Shown here piece after piece: positions 25,197 to 34,448 of a DNA stretch of 64,000 bases. Source of the stretch: Gemmobacter nectariphilus DSM 15620 (GTDB lineage: Bacteria; Pseudomonadota; Alphaproteobacteria; Rhodobacterales; Rhodobacteraceae); contig NZ_AUCM01000007.1 of assembly GCF_000429765.1 (NCBI RefSeq), positions 62,001 to 126,000 on the forward strand, written 5' to 3'. Each line of letters opens with the position of its first letter. Position 1 is the stretch's first letter. The notes under the pieces were generated by a model. That model searched no databases and was not told the DNA's origin. It saw nothing but the letters and a program-made list of their open reading frames with translations. The translations under genes were made by a program, and so were the position numbers.

Positions 25197-26077
25197 GCCC
25201 GCGCCTCCCGCACCATCAGGCGGATCAGCGCCTTGGCGATCAGGGTCAGCGCCACGGCCATGATGACCAGATAGGTCAGCGACAGCGCGGCGGCATAGCC
25301 GATCTGGAAATCGCGCATGCCCCGGATGTAGATGTAATAGCTGACGGTTTCGGTCGCGGTGCCTGGCCCGCCCGAGGTCAGCACATAAACGGTTTCCATG
25401 ATCTTTGACGCCTCGATGATGCGGACCAGGATGGCACCGACCGAGATCGCGCCCATCATCGGGAAGGTCACCGACAGGAAGGTCCGCACCGGGCCCGCAC
25501 CGTCGATCCTGGCGGCCAGAAACGGCTCGGACGGCAGCGACAGCAGCCCCGCCAGCAGCAGCAGGAACATGAAGGGCGTCCATTGCCAGATCTCGACGAT
25601 CATCACTGCGACAAAGGCATGGGCGGCCTGTGACAGCCAAGGCTGGGCGCCGATGCCAAGGGCCTCGAGGATCGGGTTCAGCGGACCCAGGCTTTCATGA
25701 AAGATCGTGCGCCAGATCACCGACATGATCACCGGGGTTGTCATCATCGGCACCAGAAACAGCACGCGCAGGAAGCGCCGCGCGGCAATGTCGCGCCAGA
25801 CCAGCAGCGCCAGCGCGAACCCCAGCACATACTGGATCAGCACCGTCGACAGGCTGAGCACAGAGAGGCGCCAGAGCGCCTCCCAATAGCGGCTGTCTTC
25901 CCAGAGCCGGGCATACATCGCGCCGCCCGCATTGTTCAGGCCGGGATTGTAGACATCCCATGACGAAAAGCTGACGCGGATGGTAAAGATCAGCGGGAAC
26001 AGGATCACCGCAACCAGCACCAGAAGGCCGGGCAGCAGGAAGATGTATTTCTGGCGATACATGGCGGTCTCGGGCAT
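25193..26077 (-). CDS. ABC importer permease (MalF/UgpA-type)
   Basis: 294-residue inner-membrane permease. The EAA-type loop reads EPFLAARIDGAGPVRTFLSVTFPMM. The N-terminus YIFLLPGLLVLVAVILFPLIFTIRVSFSSW is the usual first membrane helix of CUT1 permeases. Translation may begin at 26077 or at the internal ATG at 26062 (MYRQKY). It is separated from the binding-protein gene by 45 bp that contain a hairpin at 26090-26110. Confidence 0.9.
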   Translation of the reverse strand: MPETAMYRQKYIFLLPGLLVLVAVILFPLIFTIRVSFSSWDVYNPGLNNAGGAMYARLWEDSRYWEALWRLSVLSLSTVLIQYVLGFALALLVWRDIAARRFLRVLFLVPMMTTPVIMSVIWRTIFHESLGPLNPILEALGIGAQPWLSQAAHAFVAVMIVEIWQWTPFMFLLLLAGLLSLPSEPFLAARIDGAGPVRTFLSVTFPMMGAISVGAILVRIIEASKIMETVYVLTSGGPGTATETVSYYIYIRGMRDFQIGYAAALSLTYLVIMAVALTLIAKALIRLMVREARA

Positions 26078-26089
26078 GGACGGGCGGGC

Positions 26090-26110
26090 GGAGGGCCGGG
26101 CTGGCCCTCC
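26090..26110 (-). terminator. Intercistronic hairpin after the binding-protein gene
   Basis: GGAGGGCC paired with GGCCCTCC around a 5-nt loop, between the binding-protein and permease genes. Such hairpins usually protect the upstream mRNA or cut read-through, giving more binding protein than permease. Confidence 0.55.
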
Positions 26111-26122
26111 ATGCGGATGCGC

Positions 26123-27655
26123 TCAGCGGTCTTCCAGCGCCACGACGTTCGCATAGGCCTCGCGCACGCGGTCGGCGCCGATCCGGCCGACGATGGCGGT
26201 CCATTCGGCGGCCACGCCGTCCAGCGCCTGTTGCGGTGACTGTTCGCCCGATTGCGCACGGGCCACCCCGGCGGCAAGTGACGACATGAACTCGCCCACC
26301 CCCGGTACGCGCAGGTCGAAAACCTGGTTCGGCGCAGTGTCGATGCCCTTCAGCGTTGCGGTATAGGTTTCCGCGACGGCGGCGTTCCAACCCATTTCCG
26401 TCTCGTAGAAGGCCGGGTCGAAATGGGTGTCGCGATAGGGGTTGATCCCGAAGCGCCCGATCTGAAGATCGGCCAGCGTATTGGCCTCGTTCGCAAAGAA
26501 GCACAGATAGTCGAAGGCCATGTCCTTGTTGGCGCTGTCCTTCGCCACCGCCGAGGTCCAGCCCCAGGTGACATAGGCGACGCGGTTGGGCGTGTCGAAT
26601 GTGTCCCACTGGCCGGTCTTGCGGTTCCAGACCTCTTTCGCCCCCGGCAGGATCGCGGCCGCCACCTTGTTGCGGATCGGGCTGTCCTCCTGCATCGCCT
26701 GGATGAAGGCATCGTCCCAGCTGTAGGACATCAGCGTCTGTCCGCCGCCGAACGAGAAAATCTCGTCCCCCAGCCCGAAAGAGGTGCCACCGGGCGGCAT
26801 GGCGGCCTGCGCCGCGACGAACAGTTCCAGCCCGCGCACCCAGCCGGGCGTGTTGACCAGCGGGGTCATGGTTTCCAGATCGAAGAAGAACCCACCCTTC
26901 ACATCCGGGTGCTTGGCGTAGGGCGCGACCCGGCTGATGAAGGCCGAGAACATCAGATCATCGCGCTTCGTCACTTCGGCGGTGCCGAAATTGGGCGCCC
27001 CGTCGCCGTCCCAATCCATGTTGGTGAAAACCGAGGCGACCTCGTTGTAGTCTTCCCAGGTGGCGGGCACGGTCAGCTCGCGCCCGGTCTTTTCCTTGAA
27101 CAGGGCCTGCATCTCGGGGTTCGAGAACACATCCGAGCGGTATTTCAGGTAATGGCGATCGCCATCCATGGTGTATTGCAGCATCCGGCCCTGCCAGCCG
27201 GCGATGCCGCGATAGGTTTGCGTGACCTCCTTCATCCCCGCGACGTCCTGATAGGCGGCGGGAACCTCGGCCAGATAGGGGTTGAAATCCCCAAGCCAGA
27301 GCGATCCGTAGAACAGCACGTCATAGGCGGCCTGTCCGGTCTGAAACGGGATCATGATGCGCTGGAACAGATCGCCGAAGGGCACATGCACCACATTGAC
27401 CGTGGCCCCGGTGAGTTCCTGGAACTGCCCGGCATGCAGGGCGGTCGGCTCTCCGATCACCGGGATCGCATGGGTGATGATGTTCAGCGTGCGGCCCGTG
27501 TAGTCCTTGGCGTCGATCGTCTCGAAGCTGCACATGCCCGGCACATCGGCCTTGATGCCGTACTGGCTGTAATCCCGGGCCGTGGCCATGCCGGTTGCAA
27601 GGCCAAGCGCCACGGATGCGTAAAGCATGCGCTTCAGCGCGGTGGTGGTTTTCAT
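26123..27655 (-). CDS. ABC importer periplasmic substrate-binding protein
   Basis: 510-residue extracellular solute-binding protein (family 1 type), larger than the usual 410-440. The first 26 residues (MKTTTALKRMLYASVALGLATGMATA) form a Sec signal peptide with an Ala-x-Ala site. Family features include GRTLNIITHAIPVIGEPTALHAGQFQELTGATVNVVHVPFGDLFQRIM and the C-terminal YLCFFANEANTLADLQIGRFGINPYRDTHF. The substrate is unknown; the paired GlpS/GlpT-type ATPases suggest glycerol or a similar polyol. It is the second gene of the operon, 27 bp after the alcohol dehydrogenase. Confidence 0.9.
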   Translation of the reverse strand: MKTTTALKRMLYASVALGLATGMATARDYSQYGIKADVPGMCSFETIDAKDYTGRTLNIITHAIPVIGEPTALHAGQFQELTGATVNVVHVPFGDLFQRIMIPFQTGQAAYDVLFYGSLWLGDFNPYLAEVPAAYQDVAGMKEVTQTYRGIAGWQGRMLQYTMDGDRHYLKYRSDVFSNPEMQALFKEKTGRELTVPATWEDYNEVASVFTNMDWDGDGAPNFGTAEVTKRDDLMFSAFISRVAPYAKHPDVKGGFFFDLETMTPLVNTPGWVRGLELFVAAQAAMPPGGTSFGLGDEIFSFGGGQTLMSYSWDDAFIQAMQEDSPIRNKVAAAILPGAKEVWNRKTGQWDTFDTPNRVAYVTWGWTSAVAKDSANKDMAFDYLCFFANEANTLADLQIGRFGINPYRDTHFDPAFYETEMGWNAAVAETYTATLKGIDTAPNQVFDLRVPGVGEFMSSLAAGVARAQSGEQSPQQALDGVAAEWTAIVGRIGADRVREAYANVVALEDR

Positions 27656-27682
27656 GTCTGTCTTCCCTTGGATGGTCGCGGC

Positions 27683-28735
27683 TCAGGGCACCAGAACGGC
27701 GCGGCCGCGGATCTTGCCGTGATGCAGGTCGCGCAGCGCCTGATTGGCCTCGGACAGGCGGTAATGTCGGGTCGCCAGCTCCACGAGGCCGCGATCGGCC
27801 AGGGCCATCAGCTCGGTCAGTTCGGCCCAGGTGCCGACCAGATTGCCGATGATGTTCTTTTCGGTGATCACCATGTCGACGGTGGGCACGCGGATATCCT
27901 CGCCATAGCCGACGACATAATAGCTGCCCGCCGCGCGGGTCATGTCGAGGCCCTTCTTCGTGGTGCCTTTCTCGCCCACGAAGTCGATCACCGCCTCGGC
28001 GCCCTTGCCGCCGGTCAGGGCCAGCACCGCCTCGACCTCGCCGCCATCCGCCTTCACCAGATGGTCGGCCCCATGTTCGCCAGCCAGCGCCAGCGAGGTG
28101 TCGGAGATGTCGACCACGATGATGCGCGCCGCGCACATCGCCCGCAGCACCTGAATGCCGATATGGCCCAGACCGCCTGCGCCGATCACCACCGCCGCCT
28201 GATCGGGCAGCAGTTGCTGCGCTGCCTTCTTGGCCGCACGATAGGCGGTCAGCCCCGCATCGGCATAGGGCGCGACATCCCTGGGGGCGAGCGTCCTGGG
28301 CAGGGCAATCAGGTTGCGCGACGATGTCAGCAGCGCCTCGGCATAGCCGCCATTGCTGTCGAGCCCCGGAAACTTGCCGTCGCCATGCATGTCATGGCCG
28401 CGACGGCAGGCAATGCAGGTGCCGCCCGTGACCTTTGGATGCACGATCACCGGATCGCCCTTCCTGAACCCTTCGACCTCGGCGCCGACCTCTTCGACCC
28501 AGCCTGCGTTCTCGTGTCCCATGATCAGGGGCAGCAGGCCCGTTCCCGTAGGATCGGTATGCGGGCGCCAGATCCCCTCGATGATATGCAGGTCGGTGCG
28601 GCAGACGCCCGCGCCGCCGATGCGCACGATCACGTCGTTCGACTTGATGATCCGCGGGTCCGGCACAGTTTCCTCCGTCACCCAGACGGGTGCGGTCAGG
28701 GCCGGGTCATAGTGATGAAGAACCTGTGCTTTCAT
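27683..28735 (-). CDS. adh: Zinc-dependent NAD(P) alcohol dehydrogenase
   Basis: 350-residue medium-chain dehydrogenase. Catalytic zinc ligands are C45 (GVCRTDLH) and H74-E75 (MGHENAG). The nucleotide motif is VIGAGGLGHIGIQVLRAM. The structural zinc lobe is atypical: only C107 and C110 of the usual four cysteines are present (GGTCIACRRGHDMHGDG), with histidines beyond. It is the first gene of the nine-gene operon and is divergent from the AcoR-like regulator, with a 300-bp control region between. It would oxidise the imported alcohol or polyol, or an intermediate of it, in the cytoplasm. Confidence 0.9.
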   Translation of the reverse strand: MKAQVLHHYDPALTAPVWVTEETVPDPRIIKSNDVIVRIGGAGVCRTDLHIIEGIWRPHTDPTGTGLLPLIMGHENAGWVEEVGAEVEGFRKGDPVIVHPKVTGGTCIACRRGHDMHGDGKFPGLDSNGGYAEALLTSSRNLIALPRTLAPRDVAPYADAGLTAYRAAKKAAQQLLPDQAAVVIGAGGLGHIGIQVLRAMCAARIIVVDISDTSLALAGEHGADHLVKADGGEVEAVLALTGGKGAEAVIDFVGEKGTTKKGLDMTRAAGSYYVVGYGEDIRVPTVDMVITEKNIIGNLVGTWAELTELMALADRGLVELATRHYRLSEANQALRDLHHGKIRGRAVLVP

Positions 28736-28837
28736 GGTCTGGCGAGCCTCCTGGTGACCGCCCTCCCCGGCGGTGATGGGGCCAGTTTCGGTGGTGGCAG
28801 GGGGCGCGGCAACGAAAGCCGATGCTGCGGATGCAGC

Positions 28838-28877
28838 CGTTCGCAGACTGAACGAATGCGCCGGAACTGCCGTTCAG
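28838..28877. promoter_or_regulatory. Alternating CGTTC/GAACG inverted repeats, putative AcoR-type operator
   Basis: CGTTC at 28838-28842, GAACG at 28850-28854 and CGTTC at 28871-28875 form two overlapping dyads: CGTTC-N7-GAACG and CTGAACG-N16-CGTTCAG. They lie about midway in the 300-bp gap between the divergent dehydrogenase operon and its likely regulator. The arrangement resembles upstream activator sites of AcoR-type proteins. Confidence 0.5.
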
Positions 28878-28972
28878 GAACTGGACGCCCGCCCGCGCAA
28901 CTGCCCGAGAGGCCATGCAAAATGCCTGGGTGTTCACAAACTGGACGATTGACCGCGAATCATCCGCCGCCG

Positions 28973-29000
28973 TTGACAGGGCGCCCGCAGCAGATACGCT
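28973..29000 (+). promoter_or_regulatory. Sigma-70-like promoter of the AcoR-like regulator
   Basis: TTGACA (perfect -35), 16-bp spacer, TACGCT, ending 35 bp upstream of the regulator ATG at 29036. The -10 match is weak. Confidence 0.4.
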
Positions 29001-29035
29001 CGGGACTGGCCAAGGATCGGGGAGGAGACGCGGCC

Positions 29036-30895
29036 ATGGACTTGCAGACCTCGGCCCTTGGCCGTGCGCGGCATATGCTGGAAACGCAGGGGCGGTTCCC
29101 GGGTGGCGCCCTGCCGGGCGACATCACCGAAAGCTGGCTGCGCAGCCTGTCGCACGGGCTGGACCCGCTGGCGCGCAGCCAGCGGCTGATCCTGTCAGAG
29201 GTGGAGTTCAACGCCACCCGGCAGACCCATGCCGACCTGATCCGCTTTGCCCGGCCCGAGCTGGAGCTGCTTTACGACCAGATCGCCGGGTCCAATTTCA
29301 TGATCGCGCTCGGATCGCCTGACGGGGTGGTGCTGGACACGCTGCAAGATACCCAGTTTGCCGAAACCGAGGCAGGCGCGCAGGTCGTGCCCGGCTCGGT
29401 CTGGAGCGAGGATCTGCGCGGCACCAATGCCATGGGCGTGTGCATCGCGACAGGACGCCCGGCGCAGGTCTATGGCGGCGAGCATTTCCTGCGCGCGCAT
29501 GGCGATGTCTCGTGCATCAGCGCGCCGATTTTTGACGGGGCGGGGCGGCTGGCAGGGGTGCTGGATGCCTCGTCAATGTCGGCGGTGCGCCAACAGCACA
29601 CCGCCGCGCTGGTGCAGATGGCTGCCAGCAGCATCGAGAACAGCCTGATCCGGTCCGGCCATGACCGGCGGATCGTGCTGCAATTTCATCCTCGGCCCGA
29701 ATATCTGGGCACGCTGTCGACGGGTGTGCTGGTGCTGGATGACGATCTGACGCTCCATGCCATCAACCGCCGGGGCGAGATGTTCCTGACCGGCTTTCCG
29801 CGCCTGCTGGGCGAAAGCTTCGATCGCATCTTCGAACAGCCCTTCGCGGCGATCCAGCAGCGTCTAGTCGAGGGCGAGACGCTGCGGGTCAGGGACCGGA
29901 TCGGATCTGCGGTGTCGCTGCGCTGCGTTGCGAACCGCGCGAGTTTCGCTCTGGCGCGGCGTCTGATCCCGGTGAGGGCAGAGCCGGGCACCGCGCCGGC
30001 GCGCAACCTGTTCCGCGATGTCGTCATCGACGACCCCGCGCTGTGGCAAAGGTTGCAGGCCCTGCCCGATGCCGCAAGGCGCGGCGCGGCCATCGCGATC
30101 ACGGGCGAGACCGGCACCGGCAAGGCCCTGATCGCCCGGCTGGCCCATGCCGCCAGCGAACGGCCAGGTCCGCTGGTCACGCTGGACGGGCGCATGCTGG
30201 CCGAGGGTGATTTCGCCCGTGTCTGTCTGGGCAGCGATGCCGATCCGGGGCTGCTTCAGCAGGCGGCTGGCGGCACGCTGTTTCTGGACGAGGTGACCGA
30301 TCTGCCGGTGGTGGCGCAGGCCGCGCTGGCGGGGGTGCTGGATATCGGCGAATACCGCCACCCCGAGACAGGGGCGGTGGTGCGCACCGATCTGCGGGTG
30401 GTCTGCGCCACCAGTGCCCCGGCGGCATTGTCCGGCCTGCTGCCCGCGCTGCGCTACCGGCTGGAAGGCTTTCGGCTTGATCTGCCACCGCTGCGGCTTC
30501 GCAGCGATCTGGCCGCGCTGGCGCAACGGTTTGCCCGCTCTGTCCGCCCGGATGCCCGGATGACCGAGGCGGCGCTGGCCCGTCTTGCCGCGCATGACTG
30601 GCCTGGCAACCTGCACGAATTGCGCGCCATCGTTTCGCAGGCCATGCTGATGCGCCCCGACGGCGCGCTGGAGGCGCAGGATTTCGACGCGCTTTTGCCG
30701 GGGGCCCCCGCCAGACCCGCGCCTCCTGGCGCCACCTGTTGCCCGCAATGCGCCGGCGTTCCCTGGAAAGAGGACCAGTGCCAGAATATCCGCACGGTCG
30801 TGGCGCGGCTCGAGGGCAATGTCTCGCGCGCTGCGCGGATTCTGGGCATGTCCCGCACGACGGTCTACAAACACCTGAAGGATCAGGCCCCCTGA
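29036..30895 (+). CDS. AcoR-like AAA+ regulator lacking the GAFTGA loop
   Basis: 619-residue regulator with the AcoR layout: GAF-like sensor at about 60-205, a PAS-like segment at 215-310, an AAA+ domain (Walker A GETGTGKA at 357-364, Walker B GTLFLDEV at 413-420) and a Fis-type HTH at 590-617. The sigma-54-contacting GAFTGA segment, expected between the two Walker motifs, is missing; the stretch VTLDGRMLAEGDFARVCLGSDADPG at 381-405 is shortened. It therefore probably does not activate sigma-54 polymerase and may work at sigma-70 promoters. A cysteine cluster (C568, C569, C572, C582) precedes the HTH. The ATG at 29036 follows GGAGGAG. It is divergent from the alcohol dehydrogenase/importer operon, its likely target. 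Confidence 0.85.
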   Translation: MDLQTSALGRARHMLETQGRFPGGALPGDITESWLRSLSHGLDPLARSQRLILSEVEFNATRQTHADLIRFARPELELLYDQIAGSNFMIALGSPDGVVLDTLQDTQFAETEAGAQVVPGSVWSEDLRGTNAMGVCIATGRPAQVYGGEHFLRAHGDVSCISAPIFDGAGRLAGVLDASSMSAVRQQHTAALVQMAASSIENSLIRSGHDRRIVLQFHPRPEYLGTLSTGVLVLDDDLTLHAINRRGEMFLTGFPRLLGESFDRIFEQPFAAIQQRLVEGETLRVRDRIGSAVSLRCVANRASFALARRLIPVRAEPGTAPARNLFRDVVIDDPALWQRLQALPDAARRGAAIAITGETGTGKALIARLAHAASERPGPLVTLDGRMLAEGDFARVCLGSDADPGLLQQAAGGTLFLDEVTDLPVVAQAALAGVLDIGEYRHPETGAVVRTDLRVVCATSAPAALSGLLPALRYRLEGFRLDLPPLRLRSDLAALAQRFARSVRPDARMTEAALARLAAHDWPGNLHELRAIVSQAMLMRPDGALEAQDFDALLPGAPARPAPPGATCCPQCAGVPWKEDQCQNIRTVVARLEGNVSRAARILGMSRTTVYKHLKDQAP

Positions 30896-32130
30896 CGGCG
30901 GCGGCGCGCACGGGGTGGAATGCCCAGCTCTTGCCGGAACTTGGCGACGGTCCTGCGCGCAAGGGCCATGCCTTCGGCCGACAGCAGGGCAGTCAGCGCC
31001 GCATCGTCCAGCGAATCGGCAGGATTTTCCGCGGCGACAAGCTGCGCCAGCCGGTGCCGGATCGCGGCAGAGGCCGGCACGGGGCCCGCCCGGCGCGGGC
31101 CGCTGTCGAAAAGGCTGCACAGGCTGCGCATCCCCTGCGGCGTTTCCACCAGAAGATCGCGCGCGACGCGGCCCACCGTGCTGTCATGCAGCCCAAGCTC
31201 TGCCGCGATCTCGGTCCGTCGCAACGCGACCAGCGCGCGTGCCCCGTGATCCAGAAACCCGCCCTGCCGCAGCAGCACCGCGCGGGCCACTGCAAGGACG
31301 GTGCGGTTGCGCCGCTCCACGATGGTGGCCAGCCAGGCCGCTTCGATGCGCGCCGCCCGCGTCGCGGCGCAGGCGTCGGGCGCCGGGCTGACGCTGAGCA
31401 CGGGCAGGGTGGACCGGTTCAGCGCCACCTCCCAGCCCGCCGCCCCGCGTGACACGATCACATCGGGCGCCCGCAGCGGCGCGGTTCCGCCGCCGAAGGC
31501 CAGACCGGGGCGCGGGTCCATCCGGCGCAGCGCGGCAAGCACGGTGGCAACCGCGTCCTGTGGCAGTCCCGTCGCGGCGGCCACCGCAGGCGCGCCGCCT
31601 TCGGCCAGCCGGCCGATATGCGCCAGAACCAGCGCCATGGCTGGCGTCATCTGACCGCGATCCTGCGCTTGCAGACGCAGGCAATCGGCCAGATCGCGGG
31701 CAAACAGCCCCACCGGCTCCACCGCCGCTTGCAGCGCGGCCAGCATCGCCTCGGCCCGGTGCAGCGCACGTCCGGCACCACTGGCAATCTCGGCCACCGG
31801 GCGATCCAGCCAGCCGTTGCCATCCAGCGCCTCGACAAAGGCCATCGCCAGCGCCTCGTCCGCACGGGCATCGGCGATCAGGCGCAACTGCGCCATGACA
31901 TGCGCATAAAGCCCGCCCGAGGTATCGGCCTGCTCGACCTCGCCGCCGCCGGTCCCCGCACCCCCAGGCAGCCGCAGGCGCAGAAAGGGATTGGCGGCTG
32001 CCCGCCGCGCCAGATGATCGGCCAGCCCCTCGTTGGTCAGCCGCAGCAGGCCAACCGCCTGGATCTGCCGGAAACCCAGGGTTTGACGCTGGCTTTGCGT
32101 CTGACGAGGCGATACCATCAACTTGCCCAA
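30883..32130 (-). CDS. rpoN: RNA polymerase sigma-54 factor, accessory copy
   Basis: 415-residue RpoN. Region I is the glutamine-rich start (SPRQTQSQRQTLGFRQIQAVGLLRLTNEGLADHLARRAAANPFLRL). The core-binding and HTH domains follow, and the RpoN box is ARRTVAKFRQ at 391-400 (canonical ARRTVAKYRE). At 415 residues it is shorter than usual chromosomal RpoN. Its 3' end overlaps the converging AcoR-like gene by 13 bp. Its placement near a monooxygenase operon with a -24/-12 promoter and a GAFTGA-bearing activator suggests a dedicated sigma factor, comparable to sMMO loci of methanotrophs that carry their own rpoN (inference). Two possible starts lie close together, 32130 and 32118. Confidence 0.92.
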   Translation of the reverse strand: MGKLMVSPRQTQSQRQTLGFRQIQAVGLLRLTNEGLADHLARRAAANPFLRLRLPGGAGTGGGEVEQADTSGGLYAHVMAQLRLIADARADEALAMAFVEALDGNGWLDRPVAEIASGAGRALHRAEAMLAALQAAVEPVGLFARDLADCLRLQAQDRGQMTPAMALVLAHIGRLAEGGAPAVAAATGLPQDAVATVLAALRRMDPRPGLAFGGGTAPLRAPDVIVSRGAAGWEVALNRSTLPVLSVSPAPDACAATRAARIEAAWLATIVERRNRTVLAVARAVLLRQGGFLDHGARALVALRRTEIAAELGLHDSTVGRVARDLLVETPQGMRSLCSLFDSGPRRAGPVPASAAIRHRLAQLVAAENPADSLDDAALTALLSAEGMALARRTVAKFRQELGIPPRARRRRQGA

Positions 32131-32150
32131 CCTGTTTCAGGGAAACGACT

Positions 32151-33119
32151 TTGGCGACATTTTCCCCGGATCGTCCGATCGGACCCGAGCGTTTCTACAG
32201 CGCCATGACGTCGCAACTGGCCGCGCGGCTGCGCCAGATGTGGTCGGCGCGCGGGCATGATCTGGACCGGATCTGGGGCGAGTGCATCCGGGGCCTGCCG
32301 GGGTTCCGCCCGCTGCCGCCCGGCATCCCCGAGGCCGACAGCCGTGCGCATGACGGCCTTTGCCTGTTCGATCAGGCGCTGATCTGGATCATCTCGCTGA
32401 ACCGTGCCGCCGAGGCGGGCAGCCGCGTCGCCGGCCTGCGGCTGAGCGGGCCGCAGCTTTGCGCGCTGCATCTGTTGTCCGGGCGGCTGATCGAGACGGT
32501 TTCGGCCCTGCGGCTGCTGGTCCTGTCGGAACTGTCGGTGCCCGCGCTGCAACTGGCGCGGTCGGTGTCCGAGGATGTAGACATGCTGCTGGCACTGCTG
32601 CTGCGCCCGCGTCTGGCGCAGCAATTCGTCGCCTGCCGCACCGCCGACGAGGCGAATGATTTCTGGCGCCGTCATATCGCGGGCGGGCGGGCCTTCCGGC
32701 TGGTCGCGGAAAAGCTTTACAGCATCGGTCTCGATTATTCGGACCAAAGCGAATACGGCCAGTGGCGGCGCGAGGTTCTGACGCTGCTGGGCAGCGCGGT
32801 CCACAGCTCGCCCCTTGGACGGCGCGGGCAGGGCAAGGAGACCGCCTGGCCCGCCAATCCGGTGGCCTGCGACTGTCTGGATTTCGTGACGCATCGGCTG
32901 CATGAGCTTTGTGCCTGGGCGCATCTGCTGGAAAGCGGTCTGGGCGAGGATCTGGCCTGCATCGCGGAACGCGCGCCCTCAGAATCGGCGCTGCTGGCCT
33001 TCGCCGCCGGATCGCGCGACATCCTGCTGGATCAGATGCGCTGGACCATGGCCGGGCAGGGCGAGGCAGCGGCCACCGCCCCGCCCCGACCGCTCAGTGG
33101 CGGGCAGGCGGTTCACTGA
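32151..33119 (+). CDS. Hypothetical helical protein, divergent from rpoN
   Basis: 322 residues from a TTG at 32151 preceded by AGGGA, or 304 from the ATG at 32205, which lacks a clear ribosome site. No family recognised. The middle (QLCALHLLSGRLIETVSALRLLVLSELSVPALQLARSVSEDVDMLLALLLRPRLAQQF) is strongly helical, but I see no membrane segment or catalytic motif. The TTG start would leave only 20 bp to the divergent rpoN start. Its 3' end overlaps the converging 33094-33297 gene by 26 bp. It belongs to the compact unknown cassette between rpoN and the monooxygenase promoter. Confidence 0.7.
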   Translation: MATFSPDRPIGPERFYSAMTSQLAARLRQMWSARGHDLDRIWGECIRGLPGFRPLPPGIPEADSRAHDGLCLFDQALIWIISLNRAAEAGSRVAGLRLSGPQLCALHLLSGRLIETVSALRLLVLSELSVPALQLARSVSEDVDMLLALLLRPRLAQQFVACRTADEANDFWRRHIAGGRAFRLVAEKLYSIGLDYSDQSEYGQWRREVLTLLGSAVHSSPLGRRGQGKETAWPANPVACDCLDFVTHRLHELCAWAHLLESGLGEDLACIAERAPSESALLAFAAGSRDILLDQMRWTMAGQGEAAATAPPRPLSGGQAVH

Positions 33120-33297
33120 TCTTGTCGCTGGCAACCCAGCGCGCGGCCAGAACAAGCGTTCCCATCGCGAAATCCTTGCCATGCGCCGCGATCATGTCCT
33201 CCGAGATTTCCGCGATCCGCGCAAAGAACGCATCCTTGCTGGCATCCTCGTCCGTCCGGCTTTGCTGGGTTTCGGTCATGTCGGTTCCTTTCCTCAT
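33094..33297 (-). CDS. Small hypothetical protein of the unknown cassette
   Basis: 67 residues (or 61 from the internal Met at MTETQQ), predicted helical with acidic N-terminal half, no recognised family. Its ATG overlaps the stop codon of the beta-propeller gene (ATGA), good evidence for a real, co-translated gene. It would be produced together with that protein. Confidence 0.65.
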   Translation of the reverse strand: MRKGTDMTETQQSRTDEDASKDAFFARIAEISEDMIAAHGKDFAMGTLVLAARWVASDKISEPPARH

Positions 33298-34439
33298 TTG
33301 AAAAGTTGTGGCGGCAGCGTCACCAGTGCCGCTTCGCCATTTGCAGTGCCGATCGCCAGATGAAGACCATCGGCCGACCAGGCGAGCGCGGTGACCGCCG
33401 CACCATCGGCATGACGCAGCGGCATCTCCTCGGCCCGTCCGGCCTGGGCAATGGCGACGGCGCCATCCGCCGTGCCAAGGGCAATCAGGTCGCGGGCGGG
33501 ATGGGCGGCCACCTTGTCGATCAGCACCAGACCGGAACGCCCGGTTTTCAAGGCGCCCGTCGTCTCGTTGTCGAAAGGCGGCGTGGCAAGGGACCAGCCT
33601 GCCGCGCGGAAGGCGCCAGAGGCGAAAACCGCATCCGCTGCGCGGCTGAAGGCGACCGAGGTGGGCGCCGCACGAAATTTGCCGATCCGCGCGATCTGCC
33701 CGTCCTGCCGCTGCAGCAGCCAGATCCCGTCCGTGCCATTGGACCCGACAAGCCAGCGCCCGTCCGCCGAAAAGCCGATGGGGCCGCTGCCGCCCAGCGG
33801 GAACAGATCATATCCCTTGCGCGGCTGCCCGATGATCAGGCTTTCCTTCAGCGCCACCGCAAGCGAGTGGTCATCTGGTGCAAAGGCAAGCGCATGGGCC
33901 GGGCCGGGGGTCAGAAGTCCCGCCTGACGCGCCATGCCGACCTCGTCATGCAGATCGGCCCTGCCATCGCGGGCGATGGCCAGCTGTCCCAGCCCGTCCG
34001 CCGCCAGAGCAAAGATCGGCTCGGCCTTGTTGCACAGCGAAATCACCTGCCCGCGCGGCGTCACGCGATGGATACGCCCGTCACGGCCCGCCGCGACCAG
34101 ACCGATCATGTTCGACGGCACCAGCATCGGCGCGCCGGTGGCAAGCTCGGGTGTGAGGATCGGTTGCGCCACCGGCCTTTCACGCGGACGGATGGTGCTG
34201 CGGCCGGAATCCGCCTCGACCCGCATCCGGGCCAGGGGGGACTCCGGGTCGTCCAGCGGCATCAGCGCCACACGGCCATCCGCCAGCGCGAAACCCGCCG
34301 CCTTGCCCGCCCTGTCCAGCGCGACATCGGTGATGGCGGCCTCCAGCGTCCAGCTCCGGGCCAGCAGGTCAAACAAGGGGGATTGCGCCGCTTTCGCCGG
34401 TTGCTGGGCTGGCGCGGCAGGGGCAATGGTCTGGGTCAT
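33294..34439 (-). CDS. WD40-like beta-propeller protein
   Basis: 381-residue cytoplasmic protein made of degenerate WD40-type repeats, for example TDVALDRAGKAAGFALADGRVALM near the start, IGFSADGRWLVGSNGTDGIWLL in the middle and VTALAWSADGLHLAIGTANGEAALV at the end. There is no signal peptide; the first 25 residues are Ala/Pro/Gln-rich. Beta-propellers are usually scaffolds, so it may organise the small helical proteins encoded on either side (9 bp from the upstream gene, ATGA overlap with the downstream one). Function unknown. Confidence 0.8.
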   Translation of the reverse strand: MTQTIAPAAPAQQPAKAAQSPLFDLLARSWTLEAAITDVALDRAGKAAGFALADGRVALMPLDDPESPLARMRVEADSGRSTIRPRERPVAQPILTPELATGAPMLVPSNMIGLVAAGRDGRIHRVTPRGQVISLCNKAEPIFALAADGLGQLAIARDGRADLHDEVGMARQAGLLTPGPAHALAFAPDDHSLAVALKESLIIGQPRKGYDLFPLGGSGPIGFSADGRWLVGSNGTDGIWLLQRQDGQIARIGKFRAAPTSVAFSRAADAVFASGAFRAAGWSLATPPFDNETTGALKTGRSGLVLIDKVAAHPARDLIALGTADGAVAIAQAGRAEEMPLRHADGAAVTALAWSADGLHLAIGTANGEAALVTLPPQLFK

Positions 34440-34448
34440 GGTCGCTCC

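Noticed and set aside
28736-29035. Sigma-54 promoter for the leftward alcohol dehydrogenase operon
   Set aside because: The only GG-N10-GC match (CGGCAG...GCGCA on the minus strand) lacks the rest of the consensus, and the divergent regulator lacks GAFTGA.
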